DNA from: Limosilactobacillus frumenti DSM 13145
Lineage (GTDB): Bacteria; Bacillota; Bacilli; Lactobacillales; Lactobacillaceae
DNA length: 64,000 nucleotides
Assembly: GCF_001436045.1 (NCBI RefSeq)
Contig: NZ_AZER01000014.1
Span: 228,709 to 292,708 of the forward strand
Direction of reading: 5' to 3'
Shown: positions 1-9,482 of the stretch, one piece after another
Layout of the letters: each line of letters opens with the position of its first letter
Position numbering within the stretch: the stretch's first letter is position 1
The notes under the pieces: generated by a model
Database searches by the model: none
The model's input: only the letters and a program-made list of their open reading frames with translations
Told to the model about the DNA's origin: nothing
Position numbers and translations under genes: made by a program

Positions 1-2
1 TC

Positions 3-668
3 ATCTTTGGGTGGCCCCTGTTGCGCCATGGTCGGCAGCAATACCACGTGGCGGCGGTGCAACGGCCAATCATTGATAGCTTTAAACGAATTAGCCAAAC
101 CATTCGCCACATTAATAAGTATCGCCGGGCCAGCTGGTTTCTGGTGGCTTACTTCTTCTACATCGATGGGGTTGATACCATTTTTACTATGGCCACCTCG
201 ATTGGAAAAGACATTGGCGTCCAAACTACAACTCTGATGATGGTGTTGCTAGTGGTGCAATTAATTGCTTTCCCATTCTCCATTCTGTATGGATACTTAG
301 CGCAACGATTATCCACGCGGACGATGCTCCTGGTGGGGATTGTCGTTTACCTGTTTATTTGTGTTTACGCTTACTGGCTCCATTCTTTACGCGACTTTTG
401 GCTCCTGGCCATCTTAATTGGGACTAGTCAGGGTGGTATTCAAGCGTTAAGTCGGTCCTACTTCGGCCGGCTGATTCCCAAGGACTCCAGTAGTGAATTC
501 TTTGGGTTCTACAACATCTTAGGTAAGTTTTCAGCTATCATTGGTCCGCTCCTGGTCGGAATTGTTACCCAGGTGAGTGGACAATCGACGATTGGAGCGG
601 CCTCATTAAGCGTTCTTTTCTTGATTGGTTTAATTATCTTTATTTACTTGCCAAAGCTAAGTGAATAG
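3..668 (+). CDS. MFS transporter, UMF1-type, C-terminal part (5' end outside window)
   Basis: The reading frame is open from the left edge, so the true start lies upstream and only about 222 C-terminal residues are visible. The visible part has about six hydrophobic helices separated by short charged loops (for example GYLAQRLSTR and SYFGRLIPKDSSSEFFGFYN). The last motif is typical of UMF1/Atg22-like major facilitator permeases, usually 400 or more residues with 12 helices. The substrate is unknown. A hairpin follows the stop. Confidence 0.8.
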   Translation: MFGWPLLRHGRQQYHVAAVQRPIIDSFKRISQTIRHINKYRRASWFLVAYFFYIDGVDTIFTMATSIGKDIGVQTTTLMMVLLVVQLIAFPFSILYGYLAQRLSTRTMLLVGIVVYLFICVYAYWLHSLRDFWLLAILIGTSQGGIQALSRSYFGRLIPKDSSSEFFGFYNILGKFSAIIGPLLVGIVTQVSGQSTIGAASLSVLFLIGLIIFIYLPKLSE

Positions 669-671
669 TAA

Positions 672-707
672 AAAGGGATTTAGCGAAGTTAATCGTTAAA
701 TCCCTTT
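672..707. terminator. Hairpin terminator after MFS gene
   Basis: Arms AAAGGGATTTA (672-682) and TAAATCCCTTT (697-707) pair perfectly. The T-run on the + strand is short, so termination may be modest. Confidence 0.65.
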
Positions 708-729
708 AATGCCTTGGCCAACAAAACAC

Positions 730-758
730 TTGAGTGACCAATAACAATCAATTATACT
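730..758 (+). promoter_or_regulatory. Sigma-A promoter of nitroreductase gene
   Basis: TTGAGT at 730-735 and TATACT at 753-758 with a 17-bp spacer, about 30 bp before the start codon. Confidence 0.7.
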
Positions 759-790
759 TACAATTAGTAAGTTAAAGAGGAGTGATTATC

Positions 791-1447
791 GTGGAAACTA
801 CGGAAGCAATTAAGAGCCGCCATTCAGTTCGCCAATTCAGTGATCAGCCAGTCGACCAAGGTATTATTAAACAAATTGTTCAACTAGCTCAGCGAGCACC
901 GTCTTGGGTAAATTCCCAGCCTTGGCAGGTTTATTGTGCCACGGGTGATTCTCTAACCAGGATTAAAAATGAATATCAGAAGCGAGATCAGGCGGGTGAA
1001 CATGGTCATCCTGATCTTGCGGTAATGTCACGGGATGACTGGAGTTCGGTGACCCAATCAAACATGAAACAGTGGCGACATGAAATTGTCCACCATTTCA
1101 CTAACTTTGATGAGGCACATGAGCAAATGACGAAGGCTAGCAATACCCTTTATAGTTCACCAGTGATTCTCTACATTACTATTCCTAAAGCCAGCCCTGA
1201 TTGGTCAATTTTTGATGCAGGTGCTTTTGCGCAAACATTAATGTTAGCCGCGGCTGATCGTGGTTTAGGGTCAATCCCAACTTACAACAGTGTCCGTTAT
1301 CCGGATATTTTGCATAAAGTTCTTAACGTACCCCAAAATGAACGTTTTATTGTCGGTATTTCACTCGGTTATGAGAAGCCAGCCAAGATTAATACATATC
1401 ATTCGAAGCGCCAGCCGCTAAGTGAAGTACTCCATTTTAGTAATTAA
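791..1447 (+). CDS. Nitroreductase family FMN-dependent oxidoreductase
   Basis: A 218-residue protein of the nitroreductase fold. It has the family's N-terminal FMN-phosphate-binding motif (SRHSVRQF), then RAPSWVNSQPW and a C-terminal GISLGYEKP segment. Members reduce nitroaromatics, quinones or flavins with NAD(P)H; the substrate here cannot be told. I chose the GTG at 791, not the in-frame GTG at 782, because the ribosome binding site (AAAGAGG, about 774-780) is 10 nt before 791 but abuts 782. It is monocistronic between its own promoter and a bidirectional terminator. Confidence 0.88.
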   Translation: METTEAIKSRHSVRQFSDQPVDQGIIKQIVQLAQRAPSWVNSQPWQVYCATGDSLTRIKNEYQKRDQAGEHGHPDLAVMSRDDWSSVTQSNMKQWRHEIVHHFTNFDEAHEQMTKASNTLYSSPVILYITIPKASPDWSIFDAGAFAQTLMLAAADRGLGSIPTYNSVRYPDILHKVLNVPQNERFIVGISLGYEKPAKINTYHSKRQPLSEVLHFSN

Positions 1448-1450
1448 AAC

Positions 1451-1496
1451 AGGTCCATAGTTATTAGCATCTCTGTCTAATAACTATGGACCTTTT
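1451..1496. terminator. Bidirectional terminator between nitroreductase and guaC
   Basis: A 16-bp perfect stem: GGTCCATAGTTATTAG pairs with CTAATAACTATGGACC, followed by CTTTT. It lies between convergent genes and can serve both. Confidence 0.85.
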
Positions 1497-1508
1497 CAGT
1501 TGAAACTA

Positions 1509-2483
1509 TTAATAGTCGCCATCCATGATAGAATTCTTAACGATCTCGTAATCAACCTTGCGGATAGACTCCAGGTCGCGGCCACCAGCGTATGAAATTG
1601 ATGATTGCAAGTCTTCCTGCATTTCACGGAGAGTATCCTTGATTGATCCCCGGAATGGGACCAGCATTTGTTTACCTTCGACATTCCGATAGGCACCCTT
1701 CTGGACTTCGGAAGCGGAGCCCCAGTATTGCTTGTAACGCTTGCCATCAATCGTAATGATGTGGCCAGGTGACTCGAGGTGACCAGCTAGCAGGGAACCA
1801 ATCATAACCATGGAAGCACCAAACCGGATTGACTTGGCAATGTCACCATTGTGGCGAATCCCACCATCAGCGATCAGAGGTTTCCGCGCCGCCTTCGAGC
1901 ACCACCGGAGGGCGGATAGTTGCCAACCACCGGTGCCAAAACCAGTCTTCAATTTGGTAATGCAGGCCTTACCGGGACCAACACCGATCTTGGTGGCATC
2001 AGCGCCGGCATTTTCCAGTTCCCGAACGGCATCAGGGGTGGCCAGGTTACCAGCCGTGACAAAACTCTCGGGGAGCTGTTTCTTGATGTATTGGATCATC
2101 TTAATGACGTAATCTGAGTGACCATGGGCAACATCGATCGTAATGTATTCTGGTACTAATTGTTCGGATTTTAGCAGATCAATGAATTGATATTCATCAT
2201 CTTTAATTCCCACCGAAATAGAAGCAAATAGTCCCCGATCATGCATATGTTTAACGAACGCGGCCCGGGTAGCAGGCTCAAATCGGTGCATGACATAGTA
2301 GTAGCCATTTTGCGCTAACCATACAGCTAGGTCTTCATTAATGACACTTTCCATATTGGCTGGTACAACGGGGATTTTAAAACGGTGCGGGCCAAACTCA
2401 ATACTGGTATCGGCCTCTTTCCGACTCTTGATCACGCACTTGTTCGGTACTAGTTGGATATCATCGTAGTCAAATGTTTTCAC
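1509..2483 (-). CDS. guaC: GMP reductase
   Basis: Converts GMP to IMP with NADPH, recycling guanine nucleotides to the IMP branch point. The 324 residues match the family length. The catalytic loop reads [11 protein letters not shown] with Cys174, followed by [17 protein letters not shown] placed the start at the GTG at 2483, giving [15 protein letters not shown], because AAAGGAGCT sits about 8 nt upstream; an ATG nine codons further up overlaps that ribosome binding site. It is divergent from purA, which uses the same IMP pool. Confidence 0.95.
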   Translation of the reverse strand: MKTFDYDDIQLVPNKCVIKSRKEADTSIEFGPHRFKIPVVPANMESVINEDLAVWLAQNGYYYVMHRFEPATRAAFVKHMHDRGLFASISVGIKDDEYQFIDLLKSEQLVPEYITIDVAHGHSDYVIKMIQYIKKQLPESFVTAGNLATPDAVRELENAGADATKIGVGPGKACITKLKTGFGTGGWQLSALRWCSKAARKPLIADGGIRHNGDIAKSIRFGASMVMIGSLLAGHLESPGHIITIDGKRYKQYWGSASEVQKGAYRNVEGKQMLVPFRGSIKDTLREMQEDLQSSISYAGGRDLESIRKVDYEIVKNSIMDGDY

Positions 2484-2590
2484 GGCAAAAAGCTCCTTTG
2501 AGTGATGCAAATTTTCCGTTTGCTATTATGCACTTTTATTGCAAGACGGTCAACAAAAAAGTGCGGACATTTCTGAAAAACGAATCAAAA

Positions 2591-2598
2591 ATTGTTCG
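2591..2598 (+). promoter_or_regulatory. PurBox-like site upstream of purA
   Basis: ATTGTTCG, the reverse complement of CGAACAAT, ends 8 bp before the purA -35 box. It matches the core of the Firmicute PurR box. The same core precedes guaB, purE and purC in this window. Lies in the guaC-purA divergent region. Confidence 0.6.
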
Positions 2599-2606
2599 TT
2601 TAGTTA

Positions 2607-2635
2607 TTGACGATGAACCGCTTTTCCTGTAACAT
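2607..2635 (+). promoter_or_regulatory. purA promoter
   Basis: TTGACG (2607-2612), 17-bp spacer, TAACAT (2630-2635). A GAGGTGA ribosome binding site follows at 2672-2678. Confidence 0.75.
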
Positions 2636-2673
2636 GAGATAGTAAAAACGTCTTTTACAAATATATATTTTGA

Positions 2674-3974
<1,301 letters not shown>

Positions 3975-3975
<1 letters not shown>

Positions 3976-4209
3976 AGTGTGAGCTGGGTTAGAAGGACGT
4001 ATGGCTAACCTAAGACAGTGCTAGGCGTGCGAAGCGCGTCGAGTGTCTGTCTGTAGTTAGCCACTAGTCCTTCCCAGCGAGGGAGCGAACCAGAAACCTT
4101 GTTTTCGTCTGTGAGCCCCCGCAAGGCTGATTAGGATAGTCACACCGAGTTATCGGTGTGAATGTCCAATCAGCTACTGCTCATGTTTCGACACAGCTGC
4201 AGTAGAACC
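3975..4209 (+). repeat. Stop-codon-flush hairpin element, copy A
   Basis: Begins with the last base of the purA stop (TAG then AGTGTGAG). A long nested hairpin follows: CTGGG(3984-3988)...GGCTAAC(4003-4009) pairs with GTTAGCC(4056-4062)...CCCAG(4073-4077). A roughly 130-bp module (about 4078-4209) then carries its own nested stem: GCTGATT/AATCAGC around CACACCGA/TCGGTGTG. This module is nearly identical to one in copy C near 43.9 kb. The end is GCTCATGTTTCGACACAGC then TGCAGTAGAA. No open reading frame is apparent. Function unknown. Confidence 0.8.
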
Positions 4210-4231
4210 AAAACATAAGCAAAATTTAACT

Positions 4232-4274
4232 AAAGCGTCAACGATTGGGATTAACCCAATTGTTGGCGCTTTTC
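4232..4274 (+). terminator. Terminator downstream of purA element
   Basis: AAAGCGTCAACGATTGGG pairs with CCCAATTGTTGGCGCTTT (one G-T/mismatch), followed by a short T-run. Confidence 0.8.
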
Positions 4275-4317
4275 TGATCCATAAAAGTTATCCTGCAAAT
4301 CTGACTACGCGTGCTTA

Positions 4318-4326
4318 TGATATAAT
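4318..4326 (+). promoter_or_regulatory. Extended -10 promoter of hypothetical gene
   Basis: TGATATAAT: an extended -10 with perfect TATAAT at 4321-4326 and no good -35 box. The gene starts 36 bp downstream. Confidence 0.55.
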
Positions 4327-4362
4327 TCAGTCAAATCACACAAGAAAAGATGAGGAGACATC

Positions 4363-5163
4363 ATGGCAAATCCAACATTAACAATTCAACGCCAAACGGT
4401 CGACTGGCCACTTGGTCAAACATTAACGGACCAAGAGTTGGTCAACCGTTTTGGCATTCAAGCAACTAGTAATGGTAACAATATTACTGATAAGGTGACC
4501 TTCAATACGACCCAGGTGAATGTTAACCAAATGGGGCAATATCCAGTTGCAGTTACGGTTATGGATAGTATGGGTCAAACTGCTTCTGCCCGGTTAACGT
4601 TAAACGTTGTTGCTCAACGGGGGACAACCATAATTAACAACAATAATAATGCGCCAGCGCCAAGTAATAATAAGAAGCATTACGGCTTATGGATTGCCTT
4701 AGCAATTATCATCGTGATTTTACTCGCTTGGTGGGGAATCTCGGCACATAACCGTAACCAGGCCCAGGAAGCTAACAATGCCCAACAGAGTAGTCAAATT
4801 TCAGACAACTCCAGTAGTATCAATAAGCTTAGTTCGGATAACCAGAAGCTGGCTCGGCAGGTTGCTGCATTACGGGCAGCCGCTAAGCAATATGAAAAGG
4901 ATCATGACCAAGCAGAATTACAAAACCGCTTGAATGATATTTCTAATCAGAACCAGCAAATTCAAAGTCAGTTGCACTCTGATAGTGCTCAACAAAAGCT
5001 ACAGGATATCAACCAGGTAGTTAACCAAGTTCAACAGGATCCATCTAATGCTTCTTCCACGGTTAACAACTTGAAGAACAAGGATGGCTTTGACGAATTA
5101 TGGTCTTCCATTACCTCACAAGTCCAAAGTTGGCTGAACAAGTACCAAAACAGCAGCAACTAA
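4363..5163 (+). CDS. Ig-like/transmembrane/coiled-coil protein of unknown function
   Basis: A 266-residue protein not matched to a named family. Residues 1-85 form a beta-rich segment resembling bacterial Ig-like repeats (VTFNTTQVNVNQMGQYPVAVTVMDSMGQTASARLTLNV). An Asn-rich linker follows, then one membrane helix near residues 108-127 (YGLWIALAIIIVILLAWWGI). The rest is a Gln/Asn/Ser-rich coiled-coil. There is no N-terminal signal peptide, so topology is uncertain: Ig-like domains are normally outside the cell, yet here the domain precedes the only helix. The start has an AGGAG ribosome binding site. It stands alone between a terminator and the pyrR promoter. Confidence 0.75.
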   Translation: MANPTLTIQRQTVDWPLGQTLTDQELVNRFGIQATSNGNNITDKVTFNTTQVNVNQMGQYPVAVTVMDSMGQTASARLTLNVVAQRGTTIINNNNNAPAPSNNKKHYGLWIALAIIIVILLAWWGISAHNRNQAQEANNAQQSSQISDNSSSINKLSSDNQKLARQVAALRAAAKQYEKDHDQAELQNRLNDISNQNQQIQSQLHSDSAQQKLQDINQVVNQVQQDPSNASSTVNNLKNKDGFDELWSSITSQVQSWLNKYQNSSN

Positions 5164-5174
5164 GCGGCAATTGG

Positions 5175-5203
5175 TTGACATGCCAGTATGAGGCGGCTAA
5201 AAT
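5175..5203 (+). promoter_or_regulatory. pyrR operon promoter
   Basis: Consensus TTGACA (5175-5180), 17-bp spacer, TAAAAT (5198-5203), about 130 bp before pyrR, leaving room for an attenuator leader. Confidence 0.85.
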
Positions 5204-5227
5204 TACATGTAAATAAAATGACCCTTT

Positions 5228-5306
5228 AATCTGATTCTGTGAGATCAAGAAGGATACGCTGGTAAATACACCTCTTCTTTACGCTCACCGTAGGAAGGGG
5301 TTTTGT
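5228..5306 (+). promoter_or_regulatory. PyrR-type attenuator leader of pyrR
   Basis: The loop GATTCTGTGAGATC (5233-5246) resembles the PyrR-binding consensus ARUCCNGNGAGGYU. It is followed by a terminator-like stem, CCTCTTC / GAAGGGG, and TTTT near 5305. In known systems PyrR with UMP stabilises the loop stem and permits termination; high pyrimidine would therefore lower expression. Confidence 0.75.
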
Positions 5307-5313
5307 TGATTAA

Positions 5314-5874
<561 letters not shown>

Positions 5875-5889
5875 TTAACTTGTTAATTT

Positions 5890-5960
5890 GCTCCAGAGAG
5901 GGCACAACGGTGTTACTAAAAGCAGAAAAGCACCAGCCTTCTCAGGACTGGTGCTTTTTT
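5890..5960 (+). promoter_or_regulatory. PyrR-type attenuator between pyrR and pyrF
   Basis: GCTCCAGAGAGGGC (5891-5904) fits the PyrR loop core UCCNGNGAGG. It is followed by the terminator AAAAGCACCAG / CTGGTGCTTTT with a T-run ending at 5960, directly before the pyrF ribosome binding site. Confidence 0.75.
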
Positions 5961-5973
5961 AGGAGGAATAATG

Positions 5974-6705
5974 ATGGAACGATTTGAACCCATTGTGGCA
6001 ATTGATGTGCAAGACAAGCGGGAAGCTGTTCAACTCTTTGATAAGCTATCCAATGATACAGATCATATGCCAATCGTTAAGATCGGGATGGAACTGTTTT
6101 ACGCTTTTGGCCCGGGAATCATTAAGCAGGCTAAGGAACGGGGATTTAAGGTTTTCCTTGACCTAAAGTCACATGATATTCCTAATACTGTAGAACGTGC
6201 CATGGCTCAATTAGGCCGCTTGGGTGTTTCATTCGTCACGGTTCACGCCGCTGGTGGTTCAGAAATGATGAAGGCCGGTTTACGGGGACTGGAACAAGGT
6301 GCGCGAGAAGCACGGAATGCGGTTCCTAAAATGCTGGCAATTACGCAATTGACCTCAATTGATGAAAACATTATGCACAATGAACAGCACATTCCAGGAA
6401 CGGTGATGGAATCAGTGCAAAACTATGCACGGTTAGCGGATGAATCCGGATTAGCCGGGGTTATTTGTTCTGCTAAGGAAATCAAAGCGATTCGGGAAGT
6501 TACGAATCCAGACTTCTTATGCATTACCCCGGGAATTCGGCTTGATTTGAATGATCATGACGACCAGAAGCGGGTCGTTACCCCCATTCAAGCAGCGGAA
6601 TTAGGATCTAACGGGATCGTCGTTGGTCGGCCAATTACCCAAAGCAATGATCCAGTGGCTGCTTATAAGCAAATTCGCCGTGACTTTTTAGGAGGACAAC
6701 AATAA
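5974..6705 (+). CDS. pyrF: Orotidine-5'-phosphate decarboxylase
   Basis: Makes UMP from OMP. The 243 residues carry the TIM-barrel active-site motif FLDLKSHDIPNTV with the catalytic Lys and Asp, and C-terminal VGRPITQSNDP for phosphate binding. ATG codons occur at 5971 and 5974; the second is preferred because AGGAGG ends 7 nt before it and only 4 nt before the first. The stop overlaps the pyrE start by one base (TAATG), implying coupled translation. It is separated from pyrR by a predicted attenuator. Confidence 0.94.
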   Translation: MERFEPIVAIDVQDKREAVQLFDKLSNDTDHMPIVKIGMELFYAFGPGIIKQAKERGFKVFLDLKSHDIPNTVERAMAQLGRLGVSFVTVHAAGGSEMMKAGLRGLEQGAREARNAVPKMLAITQLTSIDENIMHNEQHIPGTVMESVQNYARLADESGLAGVICSAKEIKAIREVTNPDFLCITPGIRLDLNDHDDQKRVVTPIQAAELGSNGIVVGRPITQSNDPVAAYKQIRRDFLGGQQ

Positions 6706-7346
6706 TGAACACCTCAGAAGTAGTTGCTGAATCTTTATTAAAGATCCATGCTGTGACTTTAAGTCCAGAAAATCCTTACACATGGGCGAGCGGGTTGAAG
6801 GCCCCAATTTATACCGATAACCGGTTAACCATTTCTTACCCTGCTGTTCGGAAGGCCATTTACCAGGGAATGGCAACCTTGATTCGTGATAATTTCCCGA
6901 CAGTGGAAGTCATCGCGGGCACGGCGACGGCAGGAATTCCGCATGCTGCCTGGGTTGGCCAGAGTCTGAAGAAGCCGATGATCTATGTTCGATCCAAACC
7001 AAAGGATCATGGCCAGGGCAAACAAATTGAAGGGGTTATTGAACGCGGCCAACGGGTGGTTGTGATTGATGACTTGATTTCCACTGGCGGCAGCGTTCTG
7101 AAAGCCGTTAAAGCCGTTCGGGAAGCTGGCGGTCGGGTTCTCGGCGTTGTTTCAGTTTTCACCTATGAATTACCGGCTGCTGATAATAATATGGGGGCGG
7201 CTGGTGTGAAATATTACTCGGTTACCAATTACTCGACCCTCATTAACGTCGCGATGCGGAACCATCTGATTTCGGCCGAACACTTAGAGTCACTTAAAAA
7301 ATGGCGGGAATCACCAGCATTGTGGTCTCAAGAACATAATAACTAA
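6705..7346 (+). CDS. pyrE: Orotate phosphoribosyltransferase (first copy)
   Basis: Converts orotate and PRPP to OMP. The 213 residues include the PRPP loop VVVIDDLISTGGSVLKA and the family block GLKAPIYTDNRL. It closes the pyrR-pyrF-pyrE operon and overlaps pyrF by one base. A second, clearly paralogous gene at 37.3 kb shares most of the length. No pyrB, pyrC, carbamoyl-phosphate synthase or pyrD gene lies in this operon, so earlier steps must be encoded elsewhere or be missing. Confidence 0.95.
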   Translation: MNTSEVVAESLLKIHAVTLSPENPYTWASGLKAPIYTDNRLTISYPAVRKAIYQGMATLIRDNFPTVEVIAGTATAGIPHAAWVGQSLKKPMIYVRSKPKDHGQGKQIEGVIERGQRVVVIDDLISTGGSVLKAVKAVREAGGRVLGVVSVFTYELPAADNNMGAAGVKYYSVTNYSTLINVAMRNHLISAEHLESLKKWRESPALWSQEHNN

Positions 7347-7347
7347 T

Positions 7348-7388
7348 AAAAAATGAGATTGACTTTTTCTAGCCAATCTCATTTTTTA
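7348..7388. terminator. Bidirectional terminator after pyrE
   Basis: AAAAAATGAGATTG pairs with CAATCTCATTTTTT, between convergent genes. Confidence 0.88.
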
Positions 7389-7796
7389 TTATTTTTTCAA
7401 GTAACGTGACCGTGTTAATAACTCGCGCGAACGCTGATCAGCTGGCCGGTACCCGATATTAAATGAGTGCCGGAAAAACATCATGTTGTAAATGGCTCCG
7501 AAAACAATTGAAGGCCACGGGAACTGCATTAGCGAGTTTAAACCAAAGAACAGAACAACAAGCGCGTAATCGAGATCCAAGACGATCATTAAAATGAAGT
7601 TGTAGTAGTCGCCACGGAATAAGGCTGGCAGTGGGCCAAACCATAGTGTCGTCCACGAAAAGCCCACCTTGGCGATTCGCATTTGTCCCTGATTGTTTAC
7701 AATTTTGGCATAATTTGGCGGTAGGGGTAGGTTGTTCAAATCAAAGGGATTTTGATTGTTGTTATTGCCATTGCCATTGCCGAATGGGTTTTGCAC
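7389..7796 (-). CDS. DUF2628-like small membrane protein
   Basis: 135 residues with a hydrophilic Asn/Gly-rich N-terminus (repeated N, NPF motifs) and two or three hydrophobic segments. The block GFSWTTLWFGPLPALFRGDYYNF is typical of DUF2628 membrane proteins, whose function is unknown. The GTG start at 7796 has only a weak ribosome binding site (GTGGAAG). It stands alone, convergent with pyrE. Confidence 0.72.
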   Translation of the reverse strand: MQNPFGNGNGNNNNQNPFDLNNLPLPPNYAKIVNNQGQMRIAKVGFSWTTLWFGPLPALFRGDYYNFILMIVLDLDYALVVLFFGLNSLMQFPWPSIVFGAIYNMMFFRHSFNIGYRPADQRSRELLTRSRYLKK

Positions 7797-7937
7797 AGCG
7801 CTTCCACTTCTTTCTTGATAATACTCATTATTTTACCATAAAGTTGTTCAAAGCCCCACTAAAGCTCGTTACTGATAAACTTAAGGTAATTAGATATGGT
7901 AAACTTATCTTGTGAAACTAAAAAAGGGGATCAGCTC

Positions 7938-9482
7938 ATGCTATTCTTTCTGAATGATAATATCCAACACAACAAATCAGGAATTGAACACGCCCAAATT
8001 AAAAGATTACACTTGTTTGAAATGTATCATGAATCTGCCAAAATTGTTACTCGTCAGTATTCCAATGAACTCCATATGGTAACTGAAGAGGCGGGAATTA
8101 AGGATAACGACTTTGACAATTTATTTGACTACTTTCAAGGTGTCCGGCTTTTCCCCCAGCATGATGTGACGATCAAGGATTTAAACATTGATTCTAGCTG
8201 GGATCGTAAATCTGATGGTATTAATTATAATTACTATCGTAATGGCAACCGAGTTTTATATGTACGCCGTCGTAATGACCGTCAAAAACACATTATTAAT
8301 GTCCAATATTTTGATCATTTTGGCAAATTGTTAAAAGTGTCTTGGTATGATAACCGGGGATTTATCTCAGTCGAACAGGTTTATGACTGGGATGGCAATA
8401 TTGCAATTGAAAATTACCTGCGTCCTGATGGGTCAATTGCTATCCAGTTAACTCACTTGAAGAACAAGCGTAATAAAGTTGTTGATACCTATCATTTGAT
8501 GAACTATCGCGGTCATGACTATCAATTTGCTAATTTTGATGAGCTTACCCGCTTTTTCTATGATGAATTAGTGACTGATCCACAACTGACAAATCATGAA
8601 CCTGTCGGCCTGGTTGTAGACCGCTCGTATGAAGTTGGCTGGTCAGTACTGCATATGAAACATCGTGTCTTTCGTGCTATGCAATTGCATAACGATCATG
8701 TTAATAATAACAATGATATGCTACACTCACCCCTTAATTACAACTATGCTTGGGGATTAAATCATATCAAAGATTGGGATGGCATTATTACTTTAACCCC
8801 TCAACAACAAGTTGATGTTAAAGACCGGTTTGCTAAGTATGGAACAAAGATTTATCGTATTCCAGGACCAATTGTTCCTAAGGCCGTGTTAATGGCCAAA
8901 CACATTCCATTTAAAAAACGGACTAAGGACCAGGTAGTTATGGTTGCCCGTCTTTCTCCAGAGAAACAACAAGATCAGCTTTTAAAAGCTTGGCCGCAAG
9001 TTCTTGCAAAGGTGCCAAACGCCAAGTTGGATTTTTGGGGATATGCAAACGATAACTTTGATAAAACGTTACAAAAAATCGTAAAAGATGAAAAGCTAGA
9101 AGACTCTGTTACTTTCCATGGTTATACTAACAACCCCAATGCAGTTTACAATGATGCTCAACTGTTAATTTTACCGAGCCGTGCTGAAGGCCTTCCATTA
9201 TCTTTAGTCGAGGCTCAATCTCATGGATTACCAATCGTTGCGAATGATATTAAATACGGGCCAGCCGATGTTGTGATTGATGGTCAAGACGGGCTATTAA
9301 CAACAAATGGAGATATCGATGGTCTAGCAGAAGCAATTATTAGTCTTTTAACGGATCAACAGAAGCTTGCTCAATTTAGTGAAAATGCATATCAGGATAG
9401 TGAACGTTATTCAGAGGCAAATGTAATGAAGCTGTGGAATGAGCTAGTCAATGATATGAAAATAAAGGAGGCCGCCCAATAA
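7938..9482 (+). CDS. GT4 glycosyltransferase, TagE/GtfA type (first of pair)
   Basis: 514 residues. The N-terminal half (about 1-300) is beta-rich and carries FFLNDNIQHNKSGIEHAQIKRL and VSWYDNRGFISVEQVYD. That domain is seen in poly(glycerol-phosphate) glucosyltransferases TagE/TarM and in GtfA of accessory Sec systems. The C-terminal half is a GT4 domain with VVMVARLSPEKQQDQLLKAW and an intact EX7E motif (E417...E425). The start at ATG 7938 follows AGGGGAT. It overlaps the next gene by one base. Likely role: glucosylation of teichoic acid or of a surface glycoprotein, in the cytosol. No secA2 or asp genes are nearby. Confidence 0.85.
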   Translation: MLFFLNDNIQHNKSGIEHAQIKRLHLFEMYHESAKIVTRQYSNELHMVTEEAGIKDNDFDNLFDYFQGVRLFPQHDVTIKDLNIDSSWDRKSDGINYNYYRNGNRVLYVRRRNDRQKHIINVQYFDHFGKLLKVSWYDNRGFISVEQVYDWDGNIAIENYLRPDGSIAIQLTHLKNKRNKVVDTYHLMNYRGHDYQFANFDELTRFFYDELVTDPQLTNHEPVGLVVDRSYEVGWSVLHMKHRVFRAMQLHNDHVNNNNDMLHSPLNYNYAWGLNHIKDWDGIITLTPQQQVDVKDRFAKYGTKIYRIPGPIVPKAVLMAKHIPFKKRTKDQVVMVARLSPEKQQDQLLKAWPQVLAKVPNAKLDFWGYANDNFDKTLQKIVKDEKLEDSVTFHGYTNNPNAVYNDAQLLILPSRAEGLPLSLVEAQSHGLPIVANDIKYGPADVVIDGQDGLLTTNGDIDGLAEAIISLLTDQQKLAQFSENAYQDSERYSEANVMKLWNELVNDMKIKEAAQ

